NCBI GenBank assembly: GCA_963556145.1
Contig: OY744463.1
Location: forward strand, 2,046,001-2,110,000
DNA from: Hygrocybe punicea
Taxonomy: Eukaryota; Basidiomycota; Agaricomycetes; Agaricales; Hygrophoraceae
Length of the DNA: 64,000 bases
Direction: 5' to 3'
Shown: in pieces, positions 36,620 through 47,416 of the stretch
Numbering within the stretch: position 1 is the stretch's first letter
Layout of the letters: the number at the start of each line of letters is the position of its first letter
The notes under the pieces: generated by a model
Databases searched by the model: none
What the model saw: only the letters and a program-made list of their open reading frames with translations
Told to the model about the DNA's origin: nothing
Program-made: the position numbers and the translations under genes

Positions 36620-39600
36620 TCACTCCTCATCAGACGAACTATCATAAAGCACCACATATTCCATCACCGCGCGAGTACCATCCGGCGCAGACACCATCAC
36701 ATGCGACCTGCTGTCCTCCCAAACTGATTCATCGTCCTCGTCAGACGAAGGAATGCTGATTAACGAAATGGAATCCGAATCGGATCCATTGTCAGACGGC
36801 GGCCTTGACGGGGCCGTGATAGGCGAAGATAACGTGGGCGACGATAACTCAGCATTGTCTTGCGTTGCCAGCTCAGATGGGGCATATGACCTAGCGGGCG
36901 CCGATTGTGGCATAACAATGGAGGATGACGCCAAAGAGTCTTCCGAGGAGCTTTCTGCCTGATCACTTGATGCCGCAACAGTAATGCTATTGGAAAACGA
37001 GTTCAAGGCGTAAACAGGAAGAAAAGAACGAGAATACCCACTCAATCCAGATGCTATGGCCAAAGATGTTGCCATTCCCGTCACTCAACCGCCAATAACC
37101 TACAAAATTTCCAGGCACCTCAGGCGCCTACAGAAATAATCAATACAAGAACCCGCCGTAGACTGTTCCAAAATTACCTTCAATTCTCCAGTCCATACGA
37201 TAGTCTCTTTCCCCGAAGGGACTGACCCAATTTTGACACGTTGAGGCCCGGTGTCATCCCGAGCCAAGGACTCCCCAGCGGTAAATACCAGTTCGGTAGT
37301 TTCAGGCCAGTCTCGTTCACCGTCATTCAACATGCGCCATGACTTTACAAACTCGGCTCCAGGTGGAAAGATTTGGCCATCCGGTACTGTGTTATCGCGT
37401 AAAAACTTAGCACTCAGAACATGCTCAGCTGGCATGAATGGCACTGTCGCAGTTTCGGCCGTTACGGAGCGTGATTTCACTGTGGGTGATTCGACGGGCA
37501 GAGTTTCCAGAGTCATCGTGGAAGTAATTGCAGCGAAGGGCGGCTTGCTAACAACTTCATTCTTCTCCTCCAGACCATCTACCGGGGATAGCGAATGGCT
37601 CGGTGAAGGCTGGTAACCATTCAACAACGAGGCGAGAGAACGATTGACCGACAATACAGGCGACACACTGACTTGCGACATTCCAGTCGTTGAAGACGTC
37701 TCAGGTCGATTCAGTAGAGGCTCTCCCGTCAAAGGAGAGTTGATGGTCGCCTGAGGCTCCAGGGTTTCCTTACGAGGGGTGACCACCATATTCGAAGACC
37801 CTTCACCGACGCTTGGGTCCGGCTGGCTGTCAACATTCACTGATTGACCATGGTCTTGCACCGATGGCGACTCTTGCATCAGATGCTTCAACTCTTGCGC
37901 AACACGTGGCCAGAACTCGCGAAATAGATCCATGGCAGGGTCAAGCGCAAGTGGTGGGAGTTTGAATTGAGACTGTGACTGTGACGACGACGACGACGAC
38001 ATGGACTCAGCACCCAGAACCTCCACTTTGTCCACGTCCTGCTTCACAACCCTTGGTACATCAAGATTAATCAGCTGGACCGGGTATGGGGCGACCAGTG
38101 GCTCTGGGCTAGGAGTTCTCGCCGGTTCTTGTTTCGTTGCATCGAGAACAGGTTCCTCTAAAGCTGGAATCGACAATGGTGTCGGACAAGGATCGATTGC
38201 CGGTATCGTTACAACGATAGGCGACCTTGGTGGGGACCATGTAGGAGTTCTGCAATACCGTGGGGAGGTGGTTGCAGACCTCGGGGGAGATGTCACAGAA
38301 TGCCCACACCTCCAAAAGCCGGGGGAGAGGGGAGGACTAACAATGGGTGTGAGCGGGCGACCAAATACCGAATCAGGTGGAGATCCAGCAAACATGACTC
38401 TCGTGGGCCTGAAATGTGGGGACCACGATCGCGAGCATGCCCTCGATGGATACACCCCCCCACCGTACATAGGTGAGCGCCGTCTCGACGGCGAAGGACT
38501 CATTCGGCGGAACTGAGGAGACACGTATACCCTGGGCGAATGCGTGCGAAGAATTGAAGGACTCCTTGGTCGGCGGGCATGGGGCGAAACATAGGATCTG
38601 AGAGGCGAGAGACAGGGTTCGCGGGTATCAATGTATATATTAGGAGGACTCCTTGGGCGTCCGGTCTGACGCGGAATGTATACCCTAGGAGAGCGTTTGA
38701 GAGACGGAGTCTCTGGTCCACGAAAGTAGTCTACCCCAGGTGAGTGCGCTCTGCGAGGCGAAGGACTCCTTGGTTGACAGACATAGGGTGAAACATAAAC
38801 CGGTCTGAGAGGCGACGGATTTCTCGATCGACAAACGGGCGATATGCGTACCGGAGGTGAGTGCGTTCTGGGAGATGGCGGACTCATCGGTCGACGGATA
38901 CATGGTGAGATGCACACTGTAGGTGAGCGCGACCTGGAGGGACTCCTTGTGAGGACATGAGGCGGCATATAAACCCTGGGGGAACGCGATCGGGATGGTG
39001 AAGGACTCGGTCGGCGCAAATGCCTCTGCCCGCGCAGAACGGGTAACGAATACATCCTAGTGGGTGTGGGCGAACTTGAATATGTCGGGATGGAGGGATT
39101 ATGGAGATATCCACGTGAGTAAGACCGAGGTGAACGTGAGCGTGAGCGTCCTCGGTCATCGAAATTCACCGCTGGTTGTAGAGGAGGATCCACCACCATA
39201 GGCCTGAAAGGTGGCACGATGGTATTAGGGGATTTCATCTTGAGGAGTGGGTGAAGACTTGGATGGATCGGGATCGGATGTGCTTCACATTTAGCACACA
39301 AGTCATAATCGGGACACGTGGGATACATGCACTGCAGATTTCAGTGAGAATTTTAGATCTCCACCAGTGAAGTGACAAGCAAACCTTGTATCTAACGCCA
39401 TAGATCGTCTTGCGGCACCCTACAATGCAAGGAGCGATAAGGGAACAAATATCACAACAGCACTAAATCATACCGTTGCATGTTGCGTAATGCGTAACAA
39501 GACGACCATGATCATTGCGGGTCTGCAAACGTTTGCATTGAGTACAAACCTCGGCCTCGAAATATATGCACGTACGATATAGTCCTCTTGCTTGTTGACC

Positions 39601-41877
39601 TTCACAAATCCATGATCCGGGTGTTGTTCATTCGTGATGCTGGATAGCAAAAATGTAAGCCAAATCCAACTTTAAAATGAAGGTCGTACGTAAAACAAGA
39701 AGCGCAGGTATCGAAGTCTATGCGAGACGACAAATGAGTGAACATAGGATACGAAAACCGTGACGACATACCAGGGCAACTCAAACATTTCTGTGCATGT
39801 CAGGTAAATGAAGATTTGCTGAGCAATCAGACAATAGCTCACATATCGGGTACCCGTAATTCTAGAATCGCACAAATCACACGTCGCGTTATGCCCCTCA
39901 ATCGACTCGAGAGTGATATTGTCGTTCGACCTGCTGGCGCTATGTCCGGTCCCATTTTGAACGCCCCCCGAGATTCTTTCACCGTCCCCGCTGAACACCG
40001 TGTGCACGACTACCCGTCCAGGTTCCTCGATATCAAAGAATTCATGGAACGGATTGTGGCGCTCCGCAGAGCCGGTCTCCATACACATTGTGCACAAGTC
40101 AAAATCTAGACAAAACAATCAGTCTTCGTCACCAAACGGAGAAACAATTCATGAACATACTCGGGCAGTCCAAACATTTATGTCGAACGCCAACAATCGT
40201 AATGTTGCACACGTCACATGTCACGTTAGCATGTACGGGAATTGGTGGAGCTGAAGAAGGTGGAAGCGGAACTGGCATGGAAGATGCAGTTGGGCTGTGT
40301 ACAGGTGCAGTTGCAGACACTGGCATCGGCACAGGTATCGGCACCTCCTGCGCTCGAACAGGATGATTGTGCTCGAAGGATTGCAATGGCTGTACGAATG
40401 GGGTAGACGCCAACGAAGGCGGAACTTGAACGGGTGCCTCTCCCGGGAACACACCGGGCACGGTAGGTACAACTGGCGTCGTAGGTCCGAAAGGTGCATT
40501 CACAGGAGACGTCACAGGGTTCTGGTGATCTGCAAATGCGTTGAACCAAGAACTATCACGTGGAAACGTTCCAAAAGATGGTAGCATAGACAGCTCCGGA
40601 TAAGTAGGCCAGCCCCCAGATCTACTCAGCCCAGACAGGCTATGATGCGCGAACGAGGCTGACATTCCCGGATTCAAAGGAACACCAAGCTGCGGTGAAG
40701 AAACTGGGAGAGAAGAATCGAATCTGGGACACTGGAAACAAGTGACAGACTTGAAGGTGTGATTGAGCCCCATGGCATACTGATGATTGATCCTCTGGGT
40801 GTAGTGACAAGCACCGCACTACAGTCGAGTGAGCGTCAAGACTTGCATGAAAGTTTCAGGAGAGGACAAACCATGAGGAAACATGGGCACACTGTGCAGG
40901 CGAACCACGAACTAGGTAAACGTTTCAAGCAATAGTTGCATGACTGGTGATAATGAGAGCCAGGATACGGTAGCAACTCAGGCATAAAGGATGTAGGTGG
41001 CAAGCTGGGCGGCTGCTGAGGTACAGGCGGAGAGGACCCGAAGGCGTTGGTGATGATGCGGTCGAGATCGCCCTTGAAGGACACCATGAGCGCTTGTATT
41101 TCAAGCTTGGCTTGAGCAACGGCGCAGCAAGACGACGACTTAGGCATGGCCTGCTTCGGCTGCGGAAGATGATGCTGCGGGGACGATTCTGGAAGACGCC
41201 CACACCGATCAGGGCCAATAGTTGTATTAGTGACCGTCGGTGAACAAGTCATAGGATCAATGTCCATTGCAACTGGCGATGGCGAGAAGGCAGAGAAAAT
41301 GACAGGTGGAGGTGGGATATGGAACAAAGAGACAGGGGGTGAGGAGGTTTGACTAGTATTGGCACTCATTACATTGCCGATTTGTGACTGGAAGGCGGGA
41401 GCGCCACCACTGATCGAGTCTTGCGAGCGGTAATCAGAGTGATTGGATGGCCGCGGCCTAGCACCTGCGGGCGCTGTAGAGATGCGAGGCATGAATGCAT
41501 TCATAGCAGAAGCGCCGGATGGTTTGTGGGGATTCTCGTCAAAGACGGAAAACTTGAGTAAAGGATTAGGATAGACGGCGTCTTGCAAGGCGACCAGGCA
41601 CGCCTGGTACTCCGCAGCGGAGTGGACCTCTTTTCCAATCAAGATACGAGAAGCATTAGAAGAGTCCGGAGAAAACAGAAGCTTTGAAAGATAGTAGTTC
41701 TGGCTTATAGGAAATAGACGGTACAACTGGGTGTGTGGGTGCGATAAGCGAAGTGAGCGGCAGGGACACGTCATTTGGACATACCTGATGATAAAGCTGG
41801 TCGTAGGAAGGGAATGAGGAGGACTGAAAAGAAAACTTTCTAGTTTCTGCCCTGTATGTAGCCTTGACGGTGAACAT
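36620..41877 (-). CDS. NBR1: NBR1-like selective autophagy receptor (PB1, four ZZ, FW)
   Basis: Cargo receptor of selective autophagy. The N-terminal PB1 domain runs MFTVKATYRAETRKFSFQSS and, after an intron, LYRLFPISQNYYLSKLLFSP. Four ZZ zinc fingers follow: CNYCLKRLPSSWFACTVCP; CDVCNITIVGVRHKCLDCP with DFDLCTMC; CDLCDSRITGTRYKCLSCP; and CNGCRKTIYGVRYKCMYPTC with YDLCAKC. A tail of SP/RP repeats (about 38300-39200) precedes a four-tryptophan FW domain (FPPGAEFVKSWRMLNDGERD; VPGNFVGYWRLSDGNGNIF). The acidic C-terminus contains EYVVLYDSSSDEE, a candidate LC3/Atg8-interacting (LIR) motif (YVVL). Many introns, each checked against the ZZ cysteine pattern. Head to head with the lyase gene, 117 bp apart. 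Confidence 0.85.
38300..39200 (-). repeat. Degenerate SP/RRP-rich repeat within NBR1-like gene
   Basis: About fifteen imperfect copies of a unit of roughly 20 residues (pattern RxHSPxVYVSPxxRRPRSPSPS) lie between the fourth ZZ finger and the FW domain. The repeats are visible at DNA level as recurring gtgagcg and ctccttgg blocks. Length likely varies between strains. Confidence 0.6.
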
Positions 41878-41994
41878 GGCAATGAGAGAAGAAGAGACGA
41901 GGCGCAGCACACCAGTGACTCGGTCCTTTATAACCGCCAACAGGAGACGCTCAAGATTACGTAATCAGGGCACTGCAAAGTATCATCACGTGAC
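41878..41994. promoter_or_regulatory. Shared 117-bp intergenic region, NBR1-like / lyase
   Basis: The two ATGs face away from each other with 117 bp between them, the shortest such pair in the window. Core elements not assignable by eye. Confidence 0.4.
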
Positions 41995-42821
41995 ATGTCC
42001 TTCGAGCTGCTCTCTGCCACCAGGTTCGATCCTTTCCTTGCTACTCTACCATGGAACAACGATCCAGACGGTACCCCGTCTGCTTATCTGCTACTACCAC
42101 TCCACATCGTCCGCCTACACGACGCTGCACATCGACACTCCTGGCCCTGTGCATCCGCCCCCATTTCCTTGGAAGCACTCACATCCTTGTGTCAGAATGC
42201 AGTTGATTGCTGCCCAGACTCCCCAACGGCCTGCAAGGTGCGCCTTACTCGTAACCCTAGTCCTGCTTTCATGTATGTATTACCCTTCAGATCCGAATAG
42301 TCCTTGCGCATTCTGGCGAACTTACAGCAACAGCGACGCCAACGGTGTCATTCACCACCGACCCCACGTCTGCATCACTCTTCAATCCAGACACGGACGA
42401 ACCTCCGATATGCGGCCCAATTCTCACTGTTTGCATTGACACCCAGTTTTCTCCAACCTCCTTGTTCACGTCTACCAAAACGACGTGTCGAGACGTCTAC
42501 AACGATGCTCGGACGCGTGCAGCGATTTCAGCCTCCTCCGCTCTACCCTCCGACGTCATCTTGTACAACTCGAATAACTTGCTTACGGAGGCGTCCACCT
42601 TCAACATCGCCGTCTACCGCTCTCCTGACTGGGTAACTCCGACTGTGTCGACCGGCTGTCTACCGGGCGTCCTCCGTCGCTGGCTGCTCCAGCAAGGAAG
42701 GATACATGAGGACAAACAGAATTTGCTGACCAAGGACTCCGTCAAGGAAGGTGATTGGGTGCTGTTGTTCAACGGTGTGCAAGGGTGTCGGTTGGGTAAA
42801 ATCACATTACGCAGAGAATGA
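41995..42821 (+). CDS. Class IV aminotransferase / aminodeoxychorismate lyase-like
   Basis: Fold-type IV PLP enzyme, most like 4-amino-4-deoxychorismate lyase (folate route) or branched-chain aminotransferase relatives. MSFELLSATRFDPFLATLPW and HIVRLHDAAHRHSW are the family's N-terminal blocks. A 54-bp intron (GTGCGC..TTCAG, about 42238-42291) joins TACK to IRIVLAHSGELTATATPTV. KTTCRDVYNDARTRAA carries the expected PLP lysine; DVILYNSNNLLTEASTFNIA, TPTVSTGCLPGVLRRWLLQQ and DWVLLFNGVQGCRLGKI complete it. Short for the family (about 250 residues) but all conserved blocks are present. Confidence 0.75.
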
Positions 42822-42846
42822 CTTGATATCATGAACACCGCTCGCA

Positions 42847-45800
42847 TCACAACGTATCAACATCCATGAGACTCTCACCCAAGCCCTCCGTGCCATCAAA
42901 CAGACCGTCGTCCATCTCTCCCAAGACATAATCTACCACGTAGCTCTCCTGCACCAACCGTTCCATCCTCGACAAGTGTCTCTCCGTATAAGGGATCAAC
43001 GCATCCACCAGATCCTTCAAAATCGTTGACCCAGCCCCAACTTTAGTCACCACTCTTGGCAGCTCATCCTCAGCCCCACTGGACAGCGCAGCCAACATAG
43101 CCTCATCCCCAAATGCCCCCATCACGTCTTCCACTGACCGCAGCTTCACCATCGCATATAACAATCCCTGGGCCACACGACTGGTTTTCGCGTTGGCGTT
43201 CCAGTCCCGCACATAGCGCAACAGCCGTGCGAGGTCGAACCCCGACAATGTGCGGATGACCTCATCGACTGAAGTGTGTCCTGTTATTGAGCCTGGCTCC
43301 CCCGATTGAATGTCCTTGAAGAGTGTCAACAATCGGCCAGGTTGTCCCATAGTGAGAGCCAGCTCAATCGCTTTCCGGTAGTCGTGAAGCGAAACGTAAT
43401 TCACAAAATCTTGTTCCCTAAAGATGAAGTAGATAGCAAGCAAAGCCGTATCAAATCATCTTCCAGCTTACTTCAAAACCATCTCAACTCGTTTCGACTC
43501 TTTCTCTTGTTCTTGCTCTTCAGTGCAGTCTTCCCAAAATGTAACGACAGAATCTGCAGCGCCTGAGACAATTGTTCGATCGTCGCTGCTGACCGCCAAC
43601 GCCCAAACCTGCGAATATAGAGAAAAGCAAGTAAACCACATATCAGTAAAACACCCACCTTATCCTGGTGATTGTCCATTGTTGCCACACACTCCTCGTC
43701 TCGCACATTCCACAACTTCACCAAACCATCCGATGCTGCACTTACTAACTGCGTTCCGCCACTCAAGAAATCCACCCTCAACACCGAGTTCGTGTGTCCC
43801 TCAAACGTCTTGACACAAGCAAAGTCCTCCAGGCTCCACAGTTTCACAGTCTTGTCCCCGCTACCCGTGGCCAGTACGCGTTCCGCCTGACTAAACCTCA
43901 CACTCCACACGCCACGCTTATGGCCCCTGCACGTCCCAAGCAGCCTTACCTCGCCTCGCGCCGACCTGCCCCTTTCTGCCAGGATGTATTCGACCTCGTA
44001 GACCTTCGCTGTACGGTCCTGCGAGCCCGACGCCAGCATCCGGTCGTTGGGTGCGACGTCCAGTGCATTGATGTCTTTCTCATGCGCCTTATGTGTCGTC
44101 AGACTCCGACATTGCACCACCGCCATCTCCCCGCCTATGTCAATTTCCTTGCAATTGAGCGGAACGCCCGACAGATCCCACATCTTGATGGTCCGATCCT
44201 GACTCCCTGTGAACATGAACCGCGGATGTCCGTCCTCGCTGTCACTGCCCGCCTTACGCGACATTGCGACGGCGCCAATGCTTTCTGTGTGCCCTTCGCA
44301 AAGTCCCACGCATCCCCAGCCCCAACCGCAACCCTGTGCCTGACGTTCTGGTGATAACTTCAGAGCCGCCCAGAGCCTTGCAGACCGATCTTTGCTGCCG
44401 CTCACCAGCAACCGCCCACCCATGCCGCGGTCTAAGCAAAGGACAATCTCTTTGTGCCCAGGGAGCAACCGTGCATCGAGCGTGGATGTTAAGTAGACAC
44501 GGATTAAAGAAGAGTTAGTGGCTAGGGCGATGTGGGTATCTGCGTTTGGCATTGCGGGCTCGAGTGACTGGGAAAGGAATATCGCGTCGATAATCTCGTC
44601 GTTGAAGCCGATAAATTGCCGCGTTAGTGATTGAGTGGACAGACAGTGGAAAAGAATATTTTGATCCGCATGAATGGAAACAACAGTTGATGTCAACGGG
44701 AGATATCTGTTGACATGTCATTCAGTATTTGGTGTATACATGGGAAACACACACATGACATCTACTATCTGCCGCTGTTCTTCCTGATCATTCGATATCT
44801 GGCTTTGTTCTTCACCAAGCTGGAACAGGACTGTTCCTTCTCGCCAATCCCAAATTTTTAATGCCCCCTTCTCACCTCCAGTGTAGAGGCAAAGTTTGTC
44901 GGACGCAGAACTCGATCCAGACAAAAACCCCTCGTGAATGAAACCTACGCCTTCAACTCGTTCCAAGACTGGAATCGTCTTGACCAGTTTAGGATTGAAT
45001 TCCGTATGCTTTCCTTTCCCTTTACGACGTTTCATCTGTGCAGGCTGCTCTTTGGATAGAAGGTCCCAAATCAAGACAACAGAATCTCTCCCCCCGCTGA
45101 CGAGCCATTTCCCATCGAGTGTGACATCAAGCCCGCGGGGAACAGAAACATGGCCTTCCAAAACAGCCACCGGCTTGAGCGCACCCGCGCCCCTTAACGC
45201 AACCGCGGATAAGTCGAATATCCGTATACGCGTATCCACAGAAGCGGTGATCAGTTGCATTTCCTGCTCTCGGACAATAGAAGATGGGTCCTGCGGGTAG
45301 TTGAACACCAGGGCGCTTACGACACCGCCGTGACCCTTGAAGATGTGTGTCACATACCCACGCATGATGTCCCAAACTTTAACCACGCCGTCGGCGGCCC
45401 CAGAGGCGAGGTACGTCGATGTGGGGTCTGATTTGCAGACGTGCACAGGCGCGTCGTGGGCGCGTGCAACCACCCGACTTGGTCGAATGGCCTTGCCGGC
45501 AGAGGTGGTGGACGTTGGAATGTGGTAGATGCGGAGAGAAAGAGATGATGTGAATATGAGCAGATGCTGAGAGGAAGACGAGATACATAGTGCCGTGATG
45601 GGTTGGGTATCCTTCATTCCAAAACGAATCAGGCTATCGAAATATTCGCTTCAAAAGAAAACTCACACCAGCAAAACGGCATATTTCAGTACCATTTAGT
45701 ACATCTGTCATGAGAGCCTCCTCTGCCACACATGTCACGATTCTTGTCCCATCTGATGTAACAGCGACTTGTCCAGAGGTATGTAATGGTGCAATAGAGC

Positions 45801-45900
45801 GTGCAATCCTGAATCTGCCCAAGAATCAATGAATTTGACACACTCGAAAAAGTGAACCATACGCGGTCTTGAGTTTCAGGCGGCTTGCGGTTGCCAACAT
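42847..45900 (-). CDS. UTP13: UTP13 WD40 protein of the SSU processome
   Basis: Subunit of the UtpB (Pwp2) part of the nucleolar small-subunit processome, needed for 18S rRNA maturation. Exon 1 MLATASRLKLKTA (45900) joins FRIARSIAPLHTSGQVAVT. Two tandem WD40 propellers follow, e.g. LASGAADGVVKVWDIMRGY, WLVSGGRDSVVLIWDLLSK, LLPGHKEIVLCLDRG, FMFTGSQDRTIKMWDLSG, LATGSGDKTVKLWSLEDFA and SDGLVKLWNVRDEECVAT. The Utp13 C-terminal helical domain (EQDFVNYVSLHDYRKAIELA; LLYAMVKLRSVEDVMGAF) ends LGESLMDVDTL. Introns placed by frame, e.g. donor GTGAGT after RFAG. Convergent with the lyase gene, 25 bp apart. Confidence 0.9.
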
Positions 45901-46161
45901 GATGGACTTGGTGGATCTGGCTTATAGAAAAATGCGAAAGCGGTTGTTGTGAGGTGTTTGCCTACAGCCTTAGCCAAACCGTTTTTGGTAATCGAGGAAG
46001 TACAATCATCATGATATCGTCTCCTACTAATAGTGAGGAAATACTGGTTGCGGTGACTGGCTTGGTTGCATTTCTGATCAGCTGCAGACACGTTGCGATG
46101 GTTTTCATGCCGGATTAAATTATCTGCTGTATGTTCTAAGGTACTCGTATAGATGTGAATT
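45901..46161. promoter_or_regulatory. UTP13 upstream region
   Basis: 261 bp between the UTP13 ATG and the stop of the forkhead gene on the same strand. No coding sequence recognised. Confidence 0.35.
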
Positions 46162-47121
46162 TCATGTCGGCGCAGAAGATGAGCACTGCATACGCAAAGT
46201 TCTCAATGTTTCCTCCGCGATCCGTCTCCTTCTCGCCTCCTCGTCAGCTTCCCTCTCGGCTTCCCGTCTTTTCCTCGCTTCGTCCTCCAACATGCGTTCT
46301 GCGGTTTTCAACGCTGCTCTCGCTCTCGACGCATCAGCCTGTGCCTCTGCGAGCTGATCTGACATTCGTAACGATACAGAAACAGCTTCCGTTGACTGCC
46401 GCCGCAATCCCTCCAACTCGATTTTTAGATGATCGATCATGTTGGTGGATTTGGATACATGGCGATCAAACGGATAAACCATGTCTTCTTCACTTTCATA
46501 TTCGGCTTCGGAAACGTGTCTTTCATCGTCCCTTTCCTCATATACCATCGTCTCGCCGTCATCTTCGTCTGCTTCACATCGTACTCCTGTTTCCTGGGAT
46601 GACGGCATCTGGGGCGGCCCTCTGGAATGTGTGTCCGTGTCGAGGGGTTTCTTCCGGGGCCGGCCTCGCCGCCCCACAGGAGGTGGTCCTGTATCATCGT
46701 GAATATCCTTGTTCGGACGACCACGTTTGCGAGGTCGTTTGGTACCAGGAGGTGCCGACAGGTTAACTGTCCAATACGAGCCAAATCCAGGATCGGCGAC
46801 TGGTCGCGGTTGTCGTTCGAATAAACGGTTCAGGGAAAGATGATGTCGTACTGATTGCTGTAGACAAGAAATTCCAAAAGTGAGGGCTTGCAAGCAATAC
46901 AGAATGGTACAGCCTACCTTCCACGTTGCGCCAGCAGTCTTGTAATAAGGGTATTTATCCTCCATAGCAGCATAGATCTCCCGAATTGTGAGCCGCTTTC
47001 GTGCACTCCCAAGTATCGCGCACCGCAGAATAACAGGGAGGGTGTGCTGAGGTCTCCCGTCTGTATCTGGTAGGCATCCTAGTGTGTCGGGGCAGTCGGG
47101 ATGAGATTCATGTGCCTCCAT
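46162..47121 (-). CDS. Forkhead (winged-helix) transcription factor
   Basis: Nuclear DNA-binding protein. The forkhead domain runs from LPVILRCAILGSARKRLTIR through IYAAMEDKYPYYKTAGATWK, and after splicing SVRHHLSLNRLFERQPRPV and GFGSYWTVNLSAPP. The recognition helix WKQSVRHHLSLNRLF matches the consensus. A 60-nt stretch (46860-46919) begins GTAGGC and ends CTACAG; removing it yields the canonical helix and keeps the frame. After the domain lie AT-hook-like basic stretches (TKRPRKRGRPNKD; RRGRPRKKP), an acidic part and a C-terminal coiled coil (RAALKTAERMLEDEARKRRE). Length about 300 residues. Target genes unknown. Confidence 0.8.
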   Translation of the reverse strand: MEAHESHPDCPDTLGCLPDTDGRPQHTLPVILRCAILGSARKRLTIREIYAAMEDKYPYYKTAGATWKVGCTILYCLQALTFGISCLQQSVRHHLSLNRLFERQPRPVADPGFGSYWTVNLSAPPGTKRPRKRGRPNKDIHDDTGPPPVGRRGRPRKKPLDTDTHSRGPPQMPSSQETGVRCEADEDDGETMVYEERDDERHVSEAEYESEEDMVYPFDRHVSKSTNMIDHLKIELEGLRRQSTEAVSVSLRMSDQLAEAQADASRARAALKTAERMLEDEARKRREAEREADEEARRRRIAEETLRTLRMQCSSSAPT

Positions 47122-47198
47122 GTATCTTCAACGGGGGAGGGAGAAGAAACAGTTTGATCACGTGACGGTTTAATGTTTGACGTTTGACGAAAAAAATT

Positions 47199-47284
47199 GA
47201 ACCTGGCCCGGATTGAACGGACGACCTTGTGGATGCAAAGAAGTTTCTCTGGAATCACACGCGCTACCACTGCGCCACAGGTTC
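47199..47284 (-). tRNA. tRNA-Trp (CCA) with a short intron
   Basis: On the minus strand the 7-bp acceptor stem GAACCTG pairs perfectly with CAGGTTC. The D-arm is GCGC-AGTGGTA-GCGC, the A box TGGCGCAGTGG and the T-arm GTCCG-TTCAATC-CGGGC (B box GTTCAATCC). The anticodon stem begins TGTGA and the loop TTCCAG gives anticodon CCA with U33. About 15 nt of intron follows position 37, then CCACA closes the stem with one A-C mismatch. Total 86 nt, mature about 71. Anticodon and boxes support tRNA-Trp; the mismatch is the main weakness. Confidence 0.72.
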
Positions 47285-47416
47285 ACAAATAAACATTTAC
47301 CTAAGATCTTTCAGTACCTTTCCAATTTCCTTTCCGATTTCTTTTTGGTGAAAACATTTAGCAAAATCAAATTATATTCGCAATCTATGTCTAAAGCACC
47401 TTCTACTTCTATTAAG

